Below, piece by piece: positions 23,401 to 36,050 of a DNA stretch of 64,000 nt. The translations under genes and the position numbers were made by a program. The notes under the pieces were generated by a model. The model was not told where the DNA came from. It saw only the letters and a program-made list of their open reading frames with translations, and did no database searches. The stretch's first letter is position 1, and every line of letters begins with the position of its first letter. Source of the stretch: Melanocharis versteri (taxonomy: Eukaryota > Chordata > Aves > Passeriformes > Melanocharitidae); contig VZTG01000087.1 of assembly GCA_013397845.1 (NCBI GenBank), positions 62,001 through 126,000 of the forward strand. The letters run 5' to 3'.

Positions 23401-26400
23401 TGCACTGAAGAAAGTTATTAAGACCTGAAAGCCGGTGCATACCTTTTGTGGGAGGAAAACCAGGATTTGCCTCTGGTCTGACCGAAAGGAAAAGAGCATG
23501 CTGCACTACTGTACTGCAAAGCTTCTTGTGCAGATTAATCCTTCCTTACATGTCTTACTGCTCACCTGCTGAGGAAGGAGAAGGGGGAGTACTGACCCTG
23601 CTCCTTGCTGAACTTTTGTAGTAAAGGCAGGTAAATGCAGTCAATTCAGAGGAAAAAAACAGTGAGCTTGCACAACTTGGATACTCCTTGCACAGTCATC
23701 TGTTGAAAAAGGTATTCATTGCCATCAATGGAGTTATTTTTACACTGCATGTCAAAAACATTTCTCCTGCCCCAGCATGGGGCAGGAGGGCACAGGGCTG
23801 TGGGAAAGAGGGAGCTGTGTGGGAGGCCTGTAGTGTTTATGCCCATTGTTAGGGTTTATGTCTTTTTTTTTTTTTTTTAATCAATATGATTTGAAGCAAA
23901 GAAGAATGAGGATGATGTGATGAGGAAGACTGGTATTAAACCAGTAGTTTTTATTTAATCACCTAATCTAAAAAGCTGGATTCTGTATCTGCAAAGGGTA
24001 CTTTGTGGGCATTATAAACCTCTCTCTGCCTCTTGCAGTCTTTCACAGCAGAAGCAGAGAGGTTTTGGGGCTGATGGTCTATGTGGGCTGAAAAGCCCTC
24101 TTCAAAGCAAGTTTTCCTGGTACAGGGAGGGGGTCGGTCCATCTCTTGCACAAAGAAAGCTGTGCATGACCGCATGGTCTGTACAGGGCTGTTGATGCTG
24201 ACCCAGTGTAAAACTTCACTACTGTGTAACATCATATATAACATACATAATATTCATAGCTCACAGGTTTTGATAGCACTAGATAAAAAAGGGTAGCTTT
24301 AGGATTTGATGAACAACAGCAAAAGAGCTTTTTTGAACTGGCACTGCACCACGCAAAAACTGCCTGCTACAGTGTTATTTTAACTTCTTTATTCATCCTT
24401 TGCTTGTGTTTAAAAGAAATGGACTCCAGAACTCTCTGGAAAATGAAAACTCTCTCCGCCTTTCTATTTGGCTGACAACATTTTTCTCTGCTGTTTGTAG
24501 CAATATAGGGAATCTGTCAGAGCAGCCTGGAGCACAGCACAGCCACTTCAAGGTAAGGGGCAGAAGCTTGTGCAAAAATGGATTTATTTCTGTCCTTTGC
24601 AGTTGGGGAAGTGCCAGTGCAGTAACTGTGGAGGAGAGGGAAGAGCAGGAATCTGGTGGTGGTCCAGATCAAAAAGCCCAGCAAGACAAGAGTCCCCGTA
24701 GCTTGCAGCAATGGAAATGTAAAGTGATAACAAGGCCAGAATCTATCTGTGAGAGATTCTCCAGCACATTAACAGATCCTGGCATAGCACGTGCACAGTG
24801 GAGCCCGGTTCACAGGGGTGCTATCGCAGCAGCAATCAACTACACAGTTCACATGCCCATCTCAGCTGTGCCAGTGGTGAGAGGCTTCATTTTAACAATC
24901 CCTGACTGAAATCTTGGGTGTATATTCTTTTGGAGCTGGAATGGTCTGGATAGTTGGGGAGTTTTCTTGCAGAATACCCTATTACTCAGCGCTTTTCATT
25001 TGCTGTGTTGCTTTCTATGACTTTTCAAACTGGCTGGAGAAAATAATAGGTGTGTCTAGGTTGCTGGTATTTTCATTTGGATTTGCTGCCAAAATTGCAT
25101 AAGACATCTAGAAAGTCTCCCAAATGTGGCAATATGCCAGATTGTAAGGCAGCTGGAAAGGACTTTAAAGGCGCAGACAGTTACTGGTCACACTGGGAAC
25201 AGTGCCTCAGAGAAGCAGATTTAAACCACAGGGAAATCCTCTTCACAATGTTGTATTTGTAACTTTATCTCTGATGCCAAACACCGGATTGATTCACATG
25301 TGCTGGGCTCAGGGATCAGCCTAGGTTCATCCACAGGAAAACACATTTTTCTGACTTGAGCCAGTGCTCAGTTCACACTGGGGGGGTTGCAATTGTTAGT
25401 GCCTGTTACCCAGCTGTCGTCACAGCGCACGTCGGTCTTATTCTTAGTAACAGCTAATCTCTTCTGTACGCTTACGTCCACATATGGAGGATGAGGATGG
25501 GGTTTTTTTCCCGATAGGATTTATTTCGAATTAGAGACAAATGCCAGCCAGGCTTTGGCTGGCTTCGCTGTGGATTCCTTGCTGAAAATTGTCAGTTTAC
25601 AATTCTTGGCTTGGCCTTTCTGACGTTCATCTGTGATGGGCAGAAGATTTCAGCATGTCTGGGTGGATTCAAGATGTGATAGGGCCTCCCCTAATTGTTT
25701 CATTGTCTCAGCTGAATGATGGCACATCAAGGCCCAGAGTTGCTGTTTTGAACAAAAAAATTTCCTTTGTCCTGTTGTTTTGGGAAGTTCATTGTTCTTT
25801 CAATGTCCTTGAGGAGTCATGGTGACTTGTTGATGTGAAGGTTTTATGAAGTGCTGTCTTTCATGAATGCTGATGTGAGAAAACTAATTTGATGGATTTT
25901 TCTCATTATTTTTCCTCATGTATATATCCGTGCAGTCCCAAGCCTCAGAGTAATTTGCTGCATACAAAACAAATGTCTTCATTTATTTTGAATTATTTCT
26001 CCTAGGCTTGCTTTGTGGCCATGAATCAAGAATACTTTGACACCACTGTTTTCTAGTTTTGAAATTCCCAGGATTACAGAAGGCAATGTATGAGGGTTTT
26101 GTATTTTTTTCACATGACAATTTTTTATCTTACTCTTTCCATAATATTTTGAAAGATACAAGTTGGTGATTTCATACGATGCTTTCAAAACTCTCAAAGT
26201 ATATCAAGAATAAAGCAGAGTGTTCCAAGAAACCCGAAATACTGTATTTAGTGGATATATTTAGTGTTTAGAGGATAAAATGGGAAAAAATTCTCTTTTC
26301 CTCATAAGCAGGGAAGAGGACAAAGAAATGGAGAAAGAATTAATAAGATTTATTTATTTGTTGCTTTTCTCCAGAACAAATAGATGTAAGTTCTTTCTAA

Positions 26401-29059
26401 AGCTGAAGGAGAAACATTCATGGAAGCCTTTTTGTAACAGAGGAGCACCTTGACCTCACCTTTGAGAAGGTGTGGTTTATTTCATTGGTCTTTTAGAAAT
26501 GAAAACTGACTCTGGAAGCCTTGTAGCTCCCGTGCAAGATGTTAACTGCTCCTGTAGTGTGCCACAAGCTTTCATATTATTAAAAACTATAAACATATTC
26601 ATATACATAACAAACTATATTAATTTGTGAAGCTCAGCACTCTGAAGCTCAGCAACCTATCCCATTCCCCTTCTCCATGATAAGTCTGTTTTATTCCTGT
26701 GGAGCTAGAAGGGGCTTAACCCAAGGGGCCGAGGGCAGTGCCGGTTATTTGTATTTTTGGCATGTTCTGTTTTCGATGGGGTTTGGTGTGCATCCAGCGA
26801 AGAAGGCGGTCAGACGCCAGGAGGTGGCAGCCAAGCCCCGCTGCCCTGCCTCGCTCTCCCTCGCTGCCAGGAACCCAAGCAGAGGGACTTTTCTGTGAGA
26901 CAAAAGAAATCAAATTACAATTGGAAGATTTGGAGCTTTAGCCTGGAGGGAAGCCAGAAGCTGGGAAGGAGGAGAGGGTCAGTGCCATTCTGTGTAGAAA
27001 AGTTGTATTTCCTAGCTGGGTGGTGGTGGGTGCTTGCCCTTGGCCTATGCTGTGTTCGTCCAGCGCTGCTGGTACGCATTGGTGAGGTCAAATTTTTTCT
27101 TGGTGTCGTTATAGCATTACAGTGAATTAAAACCTTAGGTGAACCTCAAGCCTTTGTTTCAATACAGGCAAAATTTTTGTTTGTTGCCATGTCAGAACAT
27201 TAATGAATTGAATGTGCTGCCTATTGCCTTGAATGCTGCTGGGGGAAAAAAAAATTCTGTAGTTTGAAAAATATGTGTTGAATCAAAGTGAGAGACTCTT
27301 TGGTGGGAAGAAAGAAATAGCCAAGTGGTGTGTTTCAGTGCAAGACATTTCAGAGGGGAGAGTGAAACCCATGGAATTACATGAAATGGAAAAATTAAGT
27401 TGCGAGAAGGAAGAATTTGTAATGTGATTGTGGCAAAAGGTTGTCTGAATTCAGGCTACCCCACGGATGTGGTGGGATGATATTTCCATATTGCTGCCAC
27501 CAACACTAAAGCCTGCCATTGTCATGTTTATTTCATAAGATTTGACATGAATCTGTGAGACGAAGTGAACTACTTAGGCTGACTAAAGTAGATGTTGCTA
27601 CGTGAGATTGTTTGCATTTTGCCCGTGTTTCTTACTAGCACTTGGCTTAAAGATATCACCAAATAATTTCACAGTGCCACCAACATCCATGATTTCAGTC
27701 TCTGCTTTCTGGTTTGTGCAACTGAGTCCCTGCCAATGACCTGAGCCTTGAGCCATCCTTCCTCTGCCCAGCTACAACTTCCCCACAGCTCTCATCCTGC
27801 CTGTATATACTCCTCTGTATTTTCTGAGGAGTTACTTTCCAGTTGCATTTGAAGGTCAAAGGTGAATGAGAGAATGTGGCCCAATCCCTGTGGAAAACTC
27901 ACTTTTTCAGTTGTGAAAGCCTCTGCGGTTTGTAGAGTGGCTGTAGTCGCTGACTTCCTCAGTTTGAGGTGACAAAGACTTCAAAGCATCGTGTTAAGAA
28001 AACTGACTTTTTGCAACAAGAACTGTCCCAGGCAGCCACCTCTCCAGTTGCTTTCAGAGAGGAATTCAGGTTAGTTTCCACAGGGCAGTGATCTAATATT
28101 CTATACATTGGAAGAAATGGGGAGGAAAAGTCAAAAGTCATCTGTTACGTGAACAACACAATGACCTTGAACTGCTTTATTCTGTCCTGACAGATCATAA
28201 TGCTCTGTCATTTTCTCTTAATGGAAAGAAGTGTGTGGTTCTGGAAGGCAAAGGAAGGGAAAAATGATGTAGCCAAGGAAAGACATGCTTGTCAAAGGGC
28301 TCCTTTGCAGCACTGCTCTACAAACATAATTAATGTTAAAACAGCATTAATGAATCTTGACTGTCCCTTCCTAGCTGCTGGAGCAGCTAATGTGATGTAT
28401 GATATGACACCTGAGCATGAAGCTCGTCTTTCCAATGCCACACAAAATGACATCCAGCTGCCCTTGGCAGGGGATGGCAGCAGCAAGGCCGCGGCAGAGC
28501 CTCTCCAGACTCTGCTCAGCCAGCTGTCCTCAAGAGCAGAGGCACCGGCTCCAGAGGGACAGCTGTGACACACCCCAGCAAGTTCTCCTGTCCTGGGGGG
28601 CCTCTTCCTGGTACCCCTTCTTCCCAGCCATCTCTCAGCACAGGTGGGATGAATTGCTCTCTACAGTTTCCTGGCTGCAGCCCTCTTTGCTGAGGGACCC
28701 TGGAGCCCCTTGGCCGCTCTCTAAGCAGAAGTCAAGCTGTGGCCTGTGGCGTGAGGATGATGGGTCCCATTAACTGGGGCCATTGACTGGTGGCTGTGTG
28801 CAAGCTGGGCCATGTGGTTAAGTGGGTGCAGGCATTGTCCAACTTGCACCTGTCTCTACAAAATGTAGCACAGGACATAAAGTGCAATTTGCTCCATGTG
28901 AAGAGACTATGAGTAGCTCCTTAAGAAGGTCTGGGGGCTACCAAACTCAACAGTGTGGGCTCTGTGATCTTCCAGCTCTCTTAGTGTGGTTCAGATCACC
29001 TTTCCCAGGTTTCTCATGCTGAGTAGAAAAGGGAACATGTGCTTGATTTTACAGCAAAT
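20401..29059. other. Intergenic sequence, no gene recognised
   Basis: Many short overlapping open frames occur on both strands (for example 24400-24909 on plus), but none shows a recognisable domain. An exon-like block at 24501-24552 has good splice consensus on both sides but no other support. No clear young CR1 copy is visible in this stretch. Confidence 0.6.
23188..23249. repeat. AT-rich simple repeat (TA)n, interrupted
   Basis: Alternating TA/GTA runs: 'gtatatagatatatgtatc', then 'tgtgtatatatatatatctc' and 'aatatatcatataat'. A low-complexity microsatellite. Confidence 0.8.
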
Positions 29060-29190
29060 TGTAGTCTGTCTGTTTGTCTCATCTGTAAAATGGGGATAAC
29101 ATCTGACCCCTCTTCCCGAAAGGAGAGACCTTTATGAAAGTAATTTCCTTGTTCAGTGCTTTGGGGTCAATGCAAATGCCATGTGAATGT
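29060..29190 (+). repeat. Ancient MIR/CORE-type SINE or L3-like relic
   Basis: The words 'tctcatctgtaaaatgggga' and 'cagtgctttggggtca' match the well-known 3' part of MIR/L3-type elements (tctgtaaaatggggataat ... gtgctttgagatc) in sense orientation. Such elements predate the amniote radiation and persist in birds as rare diverged copies. The exact family needs a profile search. Confidence 0.5.
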
Positions 29191-29429
29191 GACCTGTTTT
29201 TAAGCTGGAAAAGTAAGTTGGTTCAATGCTGACTTTGAGAGTGATCACTGCTGACACAGCACCATCATCTTGCAGAGATGTGGCCAAATCAAGTTCAGGG
29301 CAGGTTATAAGGCAAACAAGGTCTGTCTTGGAGAGCTTACAGATCAGGTTTGCTTTCAGCACCCTGTCTACCCTGGTAGTCCCTAGTGATAATACAATTA
29401 CCTGAAAGGTTGTGTGCAGGTCGGCATCG

Positions 29430-29720
29430 ATCTCTTCTCCCAGGTAACAGTTGACAAGAGGAAATGGCCTCAAGTTGCACCAGGGCATGTTTAGATTTGA
29501 TATTGGAAAAATTTCTTCACTGAAAGAGTGGTCAAGTATTGGAACAGGCTTCCCAGGGAAGTGTTGAAATCACTAACCCTGGAAGTGTTCCAAAAAATGT
29601 GTAGAGGTGGTGCTTAGGGACATTGTTTATTGGTGGTGTTGGCAGTGCTGGGTTAAAAATTGGACTCAATGATCTTAGAGGCCTTTTCCAACCTAAACAA
29701 TTCTGTGATTCCATGATAAG
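29430..29720 (+). repeat. CR1 LINE 3' fragment
   Basis: Plus-orientation CR1: 'gaggaaatggcctcaagttg', 'atttcttcactgaaagagtg', 'attggaacaggcttcccagg' and the tail 'cctaaacaattctgtgattcc'. It lies about 240 bases downstream of the MIR-like relic. Confidence 0.9.
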
Positions 29721-31750
29721 ATCAAGCAGGGATTATGGCTTGATGCTCACATACAATGCATTGCCCCAATCTAGGCATAGCTGCAGAAAGTCTCCTTGTT
29801 CACTAATCACACTGTGAGAGATGTGAACCTCAATGCATCTCCTGTTTCTTCTAACCACAGGTGGAGGTGCTTGGAAAAGCCCTGGGTTATCACCAGGAGA
29901 GGCTTTGAATAACCCAGGACAGAAGTTTAACGTCTTTCTTCTCTTGTCCACAATGCAACTCATGGCTGGGGAAGTGTGTTGAGACCTCTCAGCTGGTGGG
30001 GGACGTTTTTGGAGACCTCCTAAACCTCAACAACTCTGCCCAGGGATGTAAGCACAGGAATTCCCCCTCTGACTTCTGCCTTGATTAGCCAGGCTGAGTT
30101 GTTTGATGCAATCAGCTGCTTCTGGACAGGAACCTGCACTGTATCAGCACCGTTACCACTGATAATGATTTATTCCTGCCCCGTCTTGCAAGGAGTCTGG
30201 TAAGAGAAGCCAAAAAGCGTGGGAATATGAAAGCTGCCTTCCTCTTGGTCTTCTCTTGATTGTCTTTTGTGTGGTGCTGCATCTTATGGTGAGTTTGTAT
30301 TTTCTGTCTGTCGTTGCAGTGATCACTACTATGGAATATAGGTAAAACATGTAAGAAATGCAAGTATGGTTTAGACTCACAAATTTTTCCAGTAGAGGAA
30401 TCCTGGAAGGGCGAGTTTGGCACACTAGTCATGCAGAAGACATTAGAAATCTTCCTCCTAGCTCTTTTAGTGAGAAACGATCTGGCAGAAATGAAGACAG
30501 TCTCTATCAAGCCATTATTTTATAGTTCTGTCTAGTGTTGATCATTTAAAAATGTGCAAGCAGAAAAGGAAGGAAGGAAGGGCTTCCTTTCCTCTTTCCA
30601 CCTTCACTGTGCAAACTCCTTCTTGTCACGGTAATGGGTGGGAACCTTACACTTCAAATATTTTACAAGGGAAAGCAAGTGTGAAGTTCCTGGTTTACTT
30701 TCCCATGTGTCACTTTGCTAGGATTGATACTAGGCAGAAAAGGAGAGAAAACACAAATAGTGGGAAAACAGGTTCATTCTCAATGGCTGGAGTTATGTGT
30801 GCAAAACAGGGGTGTAATTTTTCTCTTTGCTTTTCAGTCATAGGATGTAAGGTTGGGGTGAAAGGGAGTCAACTGGATGAACTAATTCTCTTCAGGAGAG
30901 AATTAGTAGTTTTACAGAAAATGAGTAATCTTTTCCTTTGGCCGTTTTCATAGCAGATTCATAAAGAAACCCAAAAAACATGGGAGCTAAAATATTTGGG
31001 CATTTTTCCTGTGATTGTCCTTATCTGGACTGTCACAGCACTCGAGGGAGCTGCATCATTTAGATGGATCTTTTATAAGTCAAGTGGGATGAATCAAGGG
31101 GCAACTTTGGCCCAGGAGTGCTCAGCAACAGCAGAGTGTTCCCTACTGCTTTTCCCAAGGCGAGGGCATACAGTCAGGGTAGCAAAGGGAAAACCCCACT
31201 GTGTGCAACCGGGGGAAAGGTTCAGGCTTCTGGGCACTCACACGAGCAGCTGATGGACAGTTTTTATTTGCCACCTCCCTGTGCTCACTACCAATATTTC
31301 AATGGAGCAGGTTGCCTGCAGGTGGGAGTTGAGTGTTCCCTGTCCTGAAGGGAAGGGCACCATCACCTCTCCTGCCTCCCTCCACTGCTGTCAGGCAAGC
31401 CTTGCTCCTAAGGTGGGCCACAGCCAGAAACATCTGAAAACTTTTAGCATGGGTCAGTGATTAAATTCTAAAACTTCATATGTGCGCCAGAAAACAAAGA
31501 AAAATAAATCTGTGGCTTCTTCTGTAACACACAAAAGAGCTTGGGGTTCTTGTCTGGAGTGAGAGCTAGTCTTGTGAAATTTGGGCTATTTGGTGAAAAG
31601 TACTGGATGGCTCCAATTTGTCATGCTGATTGAGAAAAGTTGTGGGATCAGGCTTGATTTTTCAAAGCAAGTACCTCTTGTTCTGATTTAATTCTCAGGC
31701 AGGTCTCTGAATTGAAATCAGGCAGCAGCTACACATCTCATATCAAATAG

Positions 31751-31827
31751 CATATGTAGGTCACTGATATAAAAAATCCTCATATTAAAGAGTGTGTATA
31801 GATCACTGATACAAAATCCATGCTGGG
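31751..31827. repeat. Degenerate local duplication, ~46-bp period
   Basis: 'gtaggtcactgatataaaaa' followed by 'atcctcat' recurs as 'gtatagatcactgatacaaa' followed by 'atccatgc'. The two copies have diverged by several substitutions and small indels. Confidence 0.55.
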
Positions 31828-32831
31828 TAGTTTAAGCAGTTTTGAAATATAGCATTTCTGTGGTGAATCACACACATACAATTTCCACCTCCCTTCACAA
31901 TCTAGACCACTTCACCAAGGCAGAGTGGGAGAAGCTGTCACTACATCCCCGTGAGCCAAAGCATGTCCAGACAGAGTGGTTTCTGGTGTTCCCGGCTGGG
32001 ATGGGCAAGGATCCAGTTCTTCCTTATGTGAAGGTTCCTGCGCCTCATGGTGGTTTCATAACACTCTTTCAGGGCCTCTCAATATCCCCTCTGCGATTCC
32101 CCAGTGATAGAAGAGGAAAGAAATCCAGCCAGGTTTTGTTTGCACAGGAAGGTATTCAGGAGCAGTTATCAAAATTAATTTCCTGAGTGTGTAATTGCAG
32201 GAACAGGCGAGCCCACGTGTGCTGTTCAGGTTAAGTCATGTTATTCTTTAATTCTTGTCAGCTCTCTCGCAGGCAGATGTGCCCATGAGGGGCTGAAAAC
32301 CCCACAGCAGGGAGAGCCAGAGGCTCTTCTGCTGCTGCTACATCTGCCTTTTTTTAGGGCCTTTCTTTTCACAGCTCATACTTACTTTACCCAATTGTAA
32401 AAAAATAAAAAGACCAAACAGCACCACCCCCCCAAAAAAACCCCAAACTAAACTAAGCTCAATCTTCCTGGAAACATTCAAACATGCAGAAAAATAAAAG
32501 AAGTGGAAGGCAACCAAAGCAGCCTTTCTGGAAACTGATTTCTAATGCCACCATCAAAAAATCAGTAGTGACACCCCCTCCTGCACAGGTAGGGATGAGT
32601 GCCAGGCTGAGCCACAGCCTTGCATTTCATCCCATCTGGGAACCTCCCAGAGGAGAAGGGCTGGGTAGAAGGGGCACACTGCACTGCCTTGAATGTGAGC
32701 AGGCAGCTAATCTGTGGCCAAACCTGCTGCCATTTCTGTTCCCTGCTTGTACCACAGCCTGTCTGCTGCTGCCATCACCTGCTGGCTCCTGCCTCTCATC
32801 CCAGAGGCCTGGAGGCTGGCATTATTGTCAC

Positions 32832-32862
32832 TATCATCATCAGCATCATCATCATCATCATT
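32832..32862. repeat. (ATC)n microsatellite
   Basis: About ten ATC units with one interruption (CAG). The histidine and isoleucine runs in overlapping open frames come from this repeat and are not evidence of a protein. Confidence 0.9.
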
Positions 32863-33942
32863 TCCTTCCTGTGCACCGGTCCAGTAGCATCCCAGCCTCC
32901 CTGAGTGGCTTTGTGATCAGCCCTCAAAAACACTGCGCAGGAGTCTTGTGTGAGTATCCTTCCCTTCCTTTCCCTTCCTGACCTTGCTCCTTATGGACTT
33001 TCCGTCCACCTCATGCCTGTGTAGTTGTCACCAATTCCCAGTTCCTCTGTGCTCAACAGCCTTGTGCCCCTCGCCTACGGCATTTCTCTCTGGTTGGCTG
33101 CTCCCTCAGCCGACCCGAGGGGCAGCGGTTATTTTCAAGTTTGGAATGTGACACCATGGACGTGCACATCCACTGGTGGCCCAGAGAAGCACGGATGTGT
33201 TACAGGTGCAAATGGATTGGGTCCTTTTTCCAGGCTCTGAAATTCAGGGACAAGTGCCCCCCTCTCTTTTAGTTGTGCTTAATAACAAAAGCCCTCTTCA
33301 CCCATCCTCACCGTCATTCATCGCCTCCGGCTTTTCACGCCCATATGGCTTTGCTTCCTCCTGCCTCCATCCCAACCCACCTTCCTACTAATTTTGCTTT
33401 GTGCTGAAATTTTGATCTCTTGGGCAATTGGCAGCTTTACCCCCTCAGTGTGCCAGCAGCCCTGCAGTCAGTGAGAGGGATGTGCTTAAAGAAAAGTCCA
33501 GCTCTGTTTCAGCAGGTGTCAGAAATCCTTTGTGCACAAAAGCTGTTGGTGAAGAAGGCGCCATGCCGAGTTAGTGACAGGAAAGGAGGAAACTAACTCA
33601 CGTTTTTGTATAATATATCACTTTTCATTCTGAGTACACACCTGAGGGCCGGTGGGCAAGAGCCTACAGAGCCCTTCAGAGAACTTGCTGTGAGGACCTG
33701 TGGCAGGGATTTCTTCTCTCCTGCTCTTCTCATTCATCTCCCCTCTGTTTTTCCACTCCCTCACTTTCTCTCCCTCAGCTAATTTTGTGCTGATTCAGCT
33801 ATCCTTGTCAGGAGCTCAGGCTGCAGTGCCAGCTGTATCTGCCTCTGTATTGGGATCTATTCCTGCTTTAGGGCTCCCTACAGGAAGTGACTACTGCACT
33901 TTGATTTCTCTGTGAGTTCCCAGAATCTCTGGGATGCTCAAA

Positions 33943-34308
33943 TCATAGAATCATAGGATGGTTTGGGTTGAAAGGGACGCTTAGAGACCATCTAGTTCAA
34001 CCTCCCTGCAACGACCAGGGACATCTTCAACTGCACCAGTTTGCTCAGTCCCATCCAGTCTGACCTTGAATGCTTCCAGGGATGGGGCATCTACCACCTC
34101 TCTGGGCAACCTGTTCCAGTGTTTCACCACACTCATTGTAAAAAACTTCTTCCTTATAGCTAATCTAAGTCGATCCTCCTTCAGTTTATCCCTTGTTCTA
34201 TTGCAACAGGCCCTGACAAAGAGTTTGTCCTCATCTTACTTCAAGGCTCACTTCACGTACTGAAAGGCTGCAATAAGGTTTCCCCAAAGCCATCTTTTCT
34301 CCAGGACT
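33943..34308 (-). repeat. CR1 LINE 3' fragment
   Basis: Reverse-complement CR1: the tail 'aatcatagaatcataggatg', then 'ggttgaaagggacgcttaga', 'ctctgggcaacctgttccag' and 'cttcagtttatcccttgttc'. It ends near 'catcttttctccagg'. Confidence 0.92.
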
Positions 34309-35448
34309 GGGGTGGTCGAGGTGCTCCAGGAGCCAAGCTGCCGCTCCTTTGCTTTCCCTCTGCTCCCTCAGCTCCTCTGGGAGCAGCTGCGGGCCAGGGT
34401 GCTGGAGGGGACCTGCTGGCCAAAACCAGTTTATCTTTTCTGCTGTACTGGGGCAGCTGCCATGGGACAACAAAACCTCCTTGGAGCAGCTAGACAATAG
34501 CAGAGAGAGTTTGTCAGGGTTCTTTATTTTATTTATTGGTAATTGTACCCATTACTTCACTGGTGAAGTTGAACACATTCATTCAAATCATCTCTTTAAC
34601 AATAAACTTTAAGCTTATTTTATTTTAAGCAATTGTTCTTTGCTTAAGCACTTCTGCCCTTTGGCTGTTATTAATTACATCCACAGATTTCTAAACAACT
34701 TAATCTGTGGAAATTAGAGTTTATGGAGAGGGCCAAGATCTAGTACATCTGAGACCAATATTCCTGTCCCTTTTAAACATTGTTAATTTGTATTGAATAC
34801 AGGAGTAGGTAAACAAAATACCAGCTGTACAGCAGAGGATAAAAATTACAGGGCAGTGAAGCCAATTACATTGATTGCTGTGGGCTTTGCCTTTCCCCTG
34901 TCTCCTGGGTAGGGCTGGGTTGGAAGGTTGGCAAACAGAGGTGTGGACAGAAGGACACAATAATTGTCCTCTGTGTTTTAAAGGCACATTGTCACCACTG
35001 CATCAGATACTGTCACCAACCTTCAGAAAGGGGCCAAGTTGCTATTTTGGCTCTCAAGCCCCTCTGCTTGGCATATTTGCTTTCAATGCATCAGAGAGTC
35101 CTTCACATCCAATTTTGAGCAATCAAATGGTCTGACTAGCCCCCAAAATGGGGACAAGCTCATAATTTTATTAAGAAAATATATTTAAAACTGAAGGAAA
35201 GGTGGCTGTTCACCTGTTTGAAAAGACTGCTTTTCTAAAACAAGCACGTAAGCCTCCCTTCGGACAGTGTGTGAGGTCCCTGCAAGACTGTTATTATTTA
35301 AGGTTACTTTTGCAACAGAACTTGCAGTCTTGGCTTCTTCAAAGATTCTCTGGGATACAGAAATCAGCACTTTGTCCTGCAGAGCTGCCAACACTGCAGC
35401 AGGGGTGTAACCAACTACATTTTCTCTGGGCTACAAAGATAGAATAGT

Positions 35449-36050
35449 ATCATGGAATCATGGAATCATTTATGTTGGAAGAGACCTTTAGATTATTGAG
35501 TCCAATTTTTAACCCAGCACTGCCAAGTCCACCACTAAACCATGTCCTTAAGTGCCATATCTACATGTCTTCTAAATACATCCAGGGATGGTGACTTCAC
35601 CACTTCTCTGGATTGCCTGTCCAACTGCTAGACAACCATTTTGGTGAAGAAATCTTTATGCATATCCAATCAAAACCTACTGTGGCACAACTTGAAGCAG
35701 TTTCTACTTGTCCTGTCTCGTGTTACCTGGGAGAAGAGGCTGACTCTCACCTTGCTGCAACCTCCTGTCAGGTAGTTTAGAGAGTGATAAGGTCTCCCCT
35801 GAACTTCCTTTTCTCCAGGCTAAACAAACCCAGCTCCTTCAGCTGGTCCCCATAAGATTTTTGTTCCAGACCCTTCACCATTGCCCTTCTCTGGACATGC
35901 TCCAGCACCTCAATGCCTTTATTGTAGGGAGGGGCCCAAAACTGAACACAGGATTCGAGCTGTGGCCTCACCAGTGCCAAGTGTGGGGGGATGATCACCA
36001 CACTGGTCCTGCTGGCCACACTATATCTGGTACAAAATGTCACAGCCAAT
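35449..36050 (-). repeat. CR1 LINE fragment including the C-terminal part of ORF2
   Basis: The longest CR1 copy in the window. The tail repeat '(atcatgga)n' lies at 35452-35468, and the 3' UTR landmarks are shared with the 2.7 kb copy. Beyond them the minus strand still reads CR1 reverse-transcriptase C-terminal sequence (35777-36049) with blocks such as [18 protein letters not shown] and [15 protein letters not shown]. It is 5'-truncated and cannot encode an active enzyme. Confidence 0.93.

Larger units (their letters stand above)
29721..33942. other. Intergenic sequence, no gene recognised
   Basis: No exon structure or family similarity seen. Minor features are a degenerate local duplication at 31751-31827 and a short ATC microsatellite at 32832-32862. 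Confidence 0.55.

Noticed and set aside
24400..24909. 169-codon open frame on plus
   Set aside because: No recognisable domain; only the small exon-like block inside it is kept as a low-interest finding.
32484..32981. 165-codon open frame with a histidine run
   Set aside because: The histidine run is the ATC microsatellite read in one frame; the rest has no family features.
35777..36049. 90-codon minus frame with reverse-transcriptase-like sequence
   Set aside because: It is the C-terminal remnant of CR1 ORF2 within a truncated LINE, not a separate host gene.
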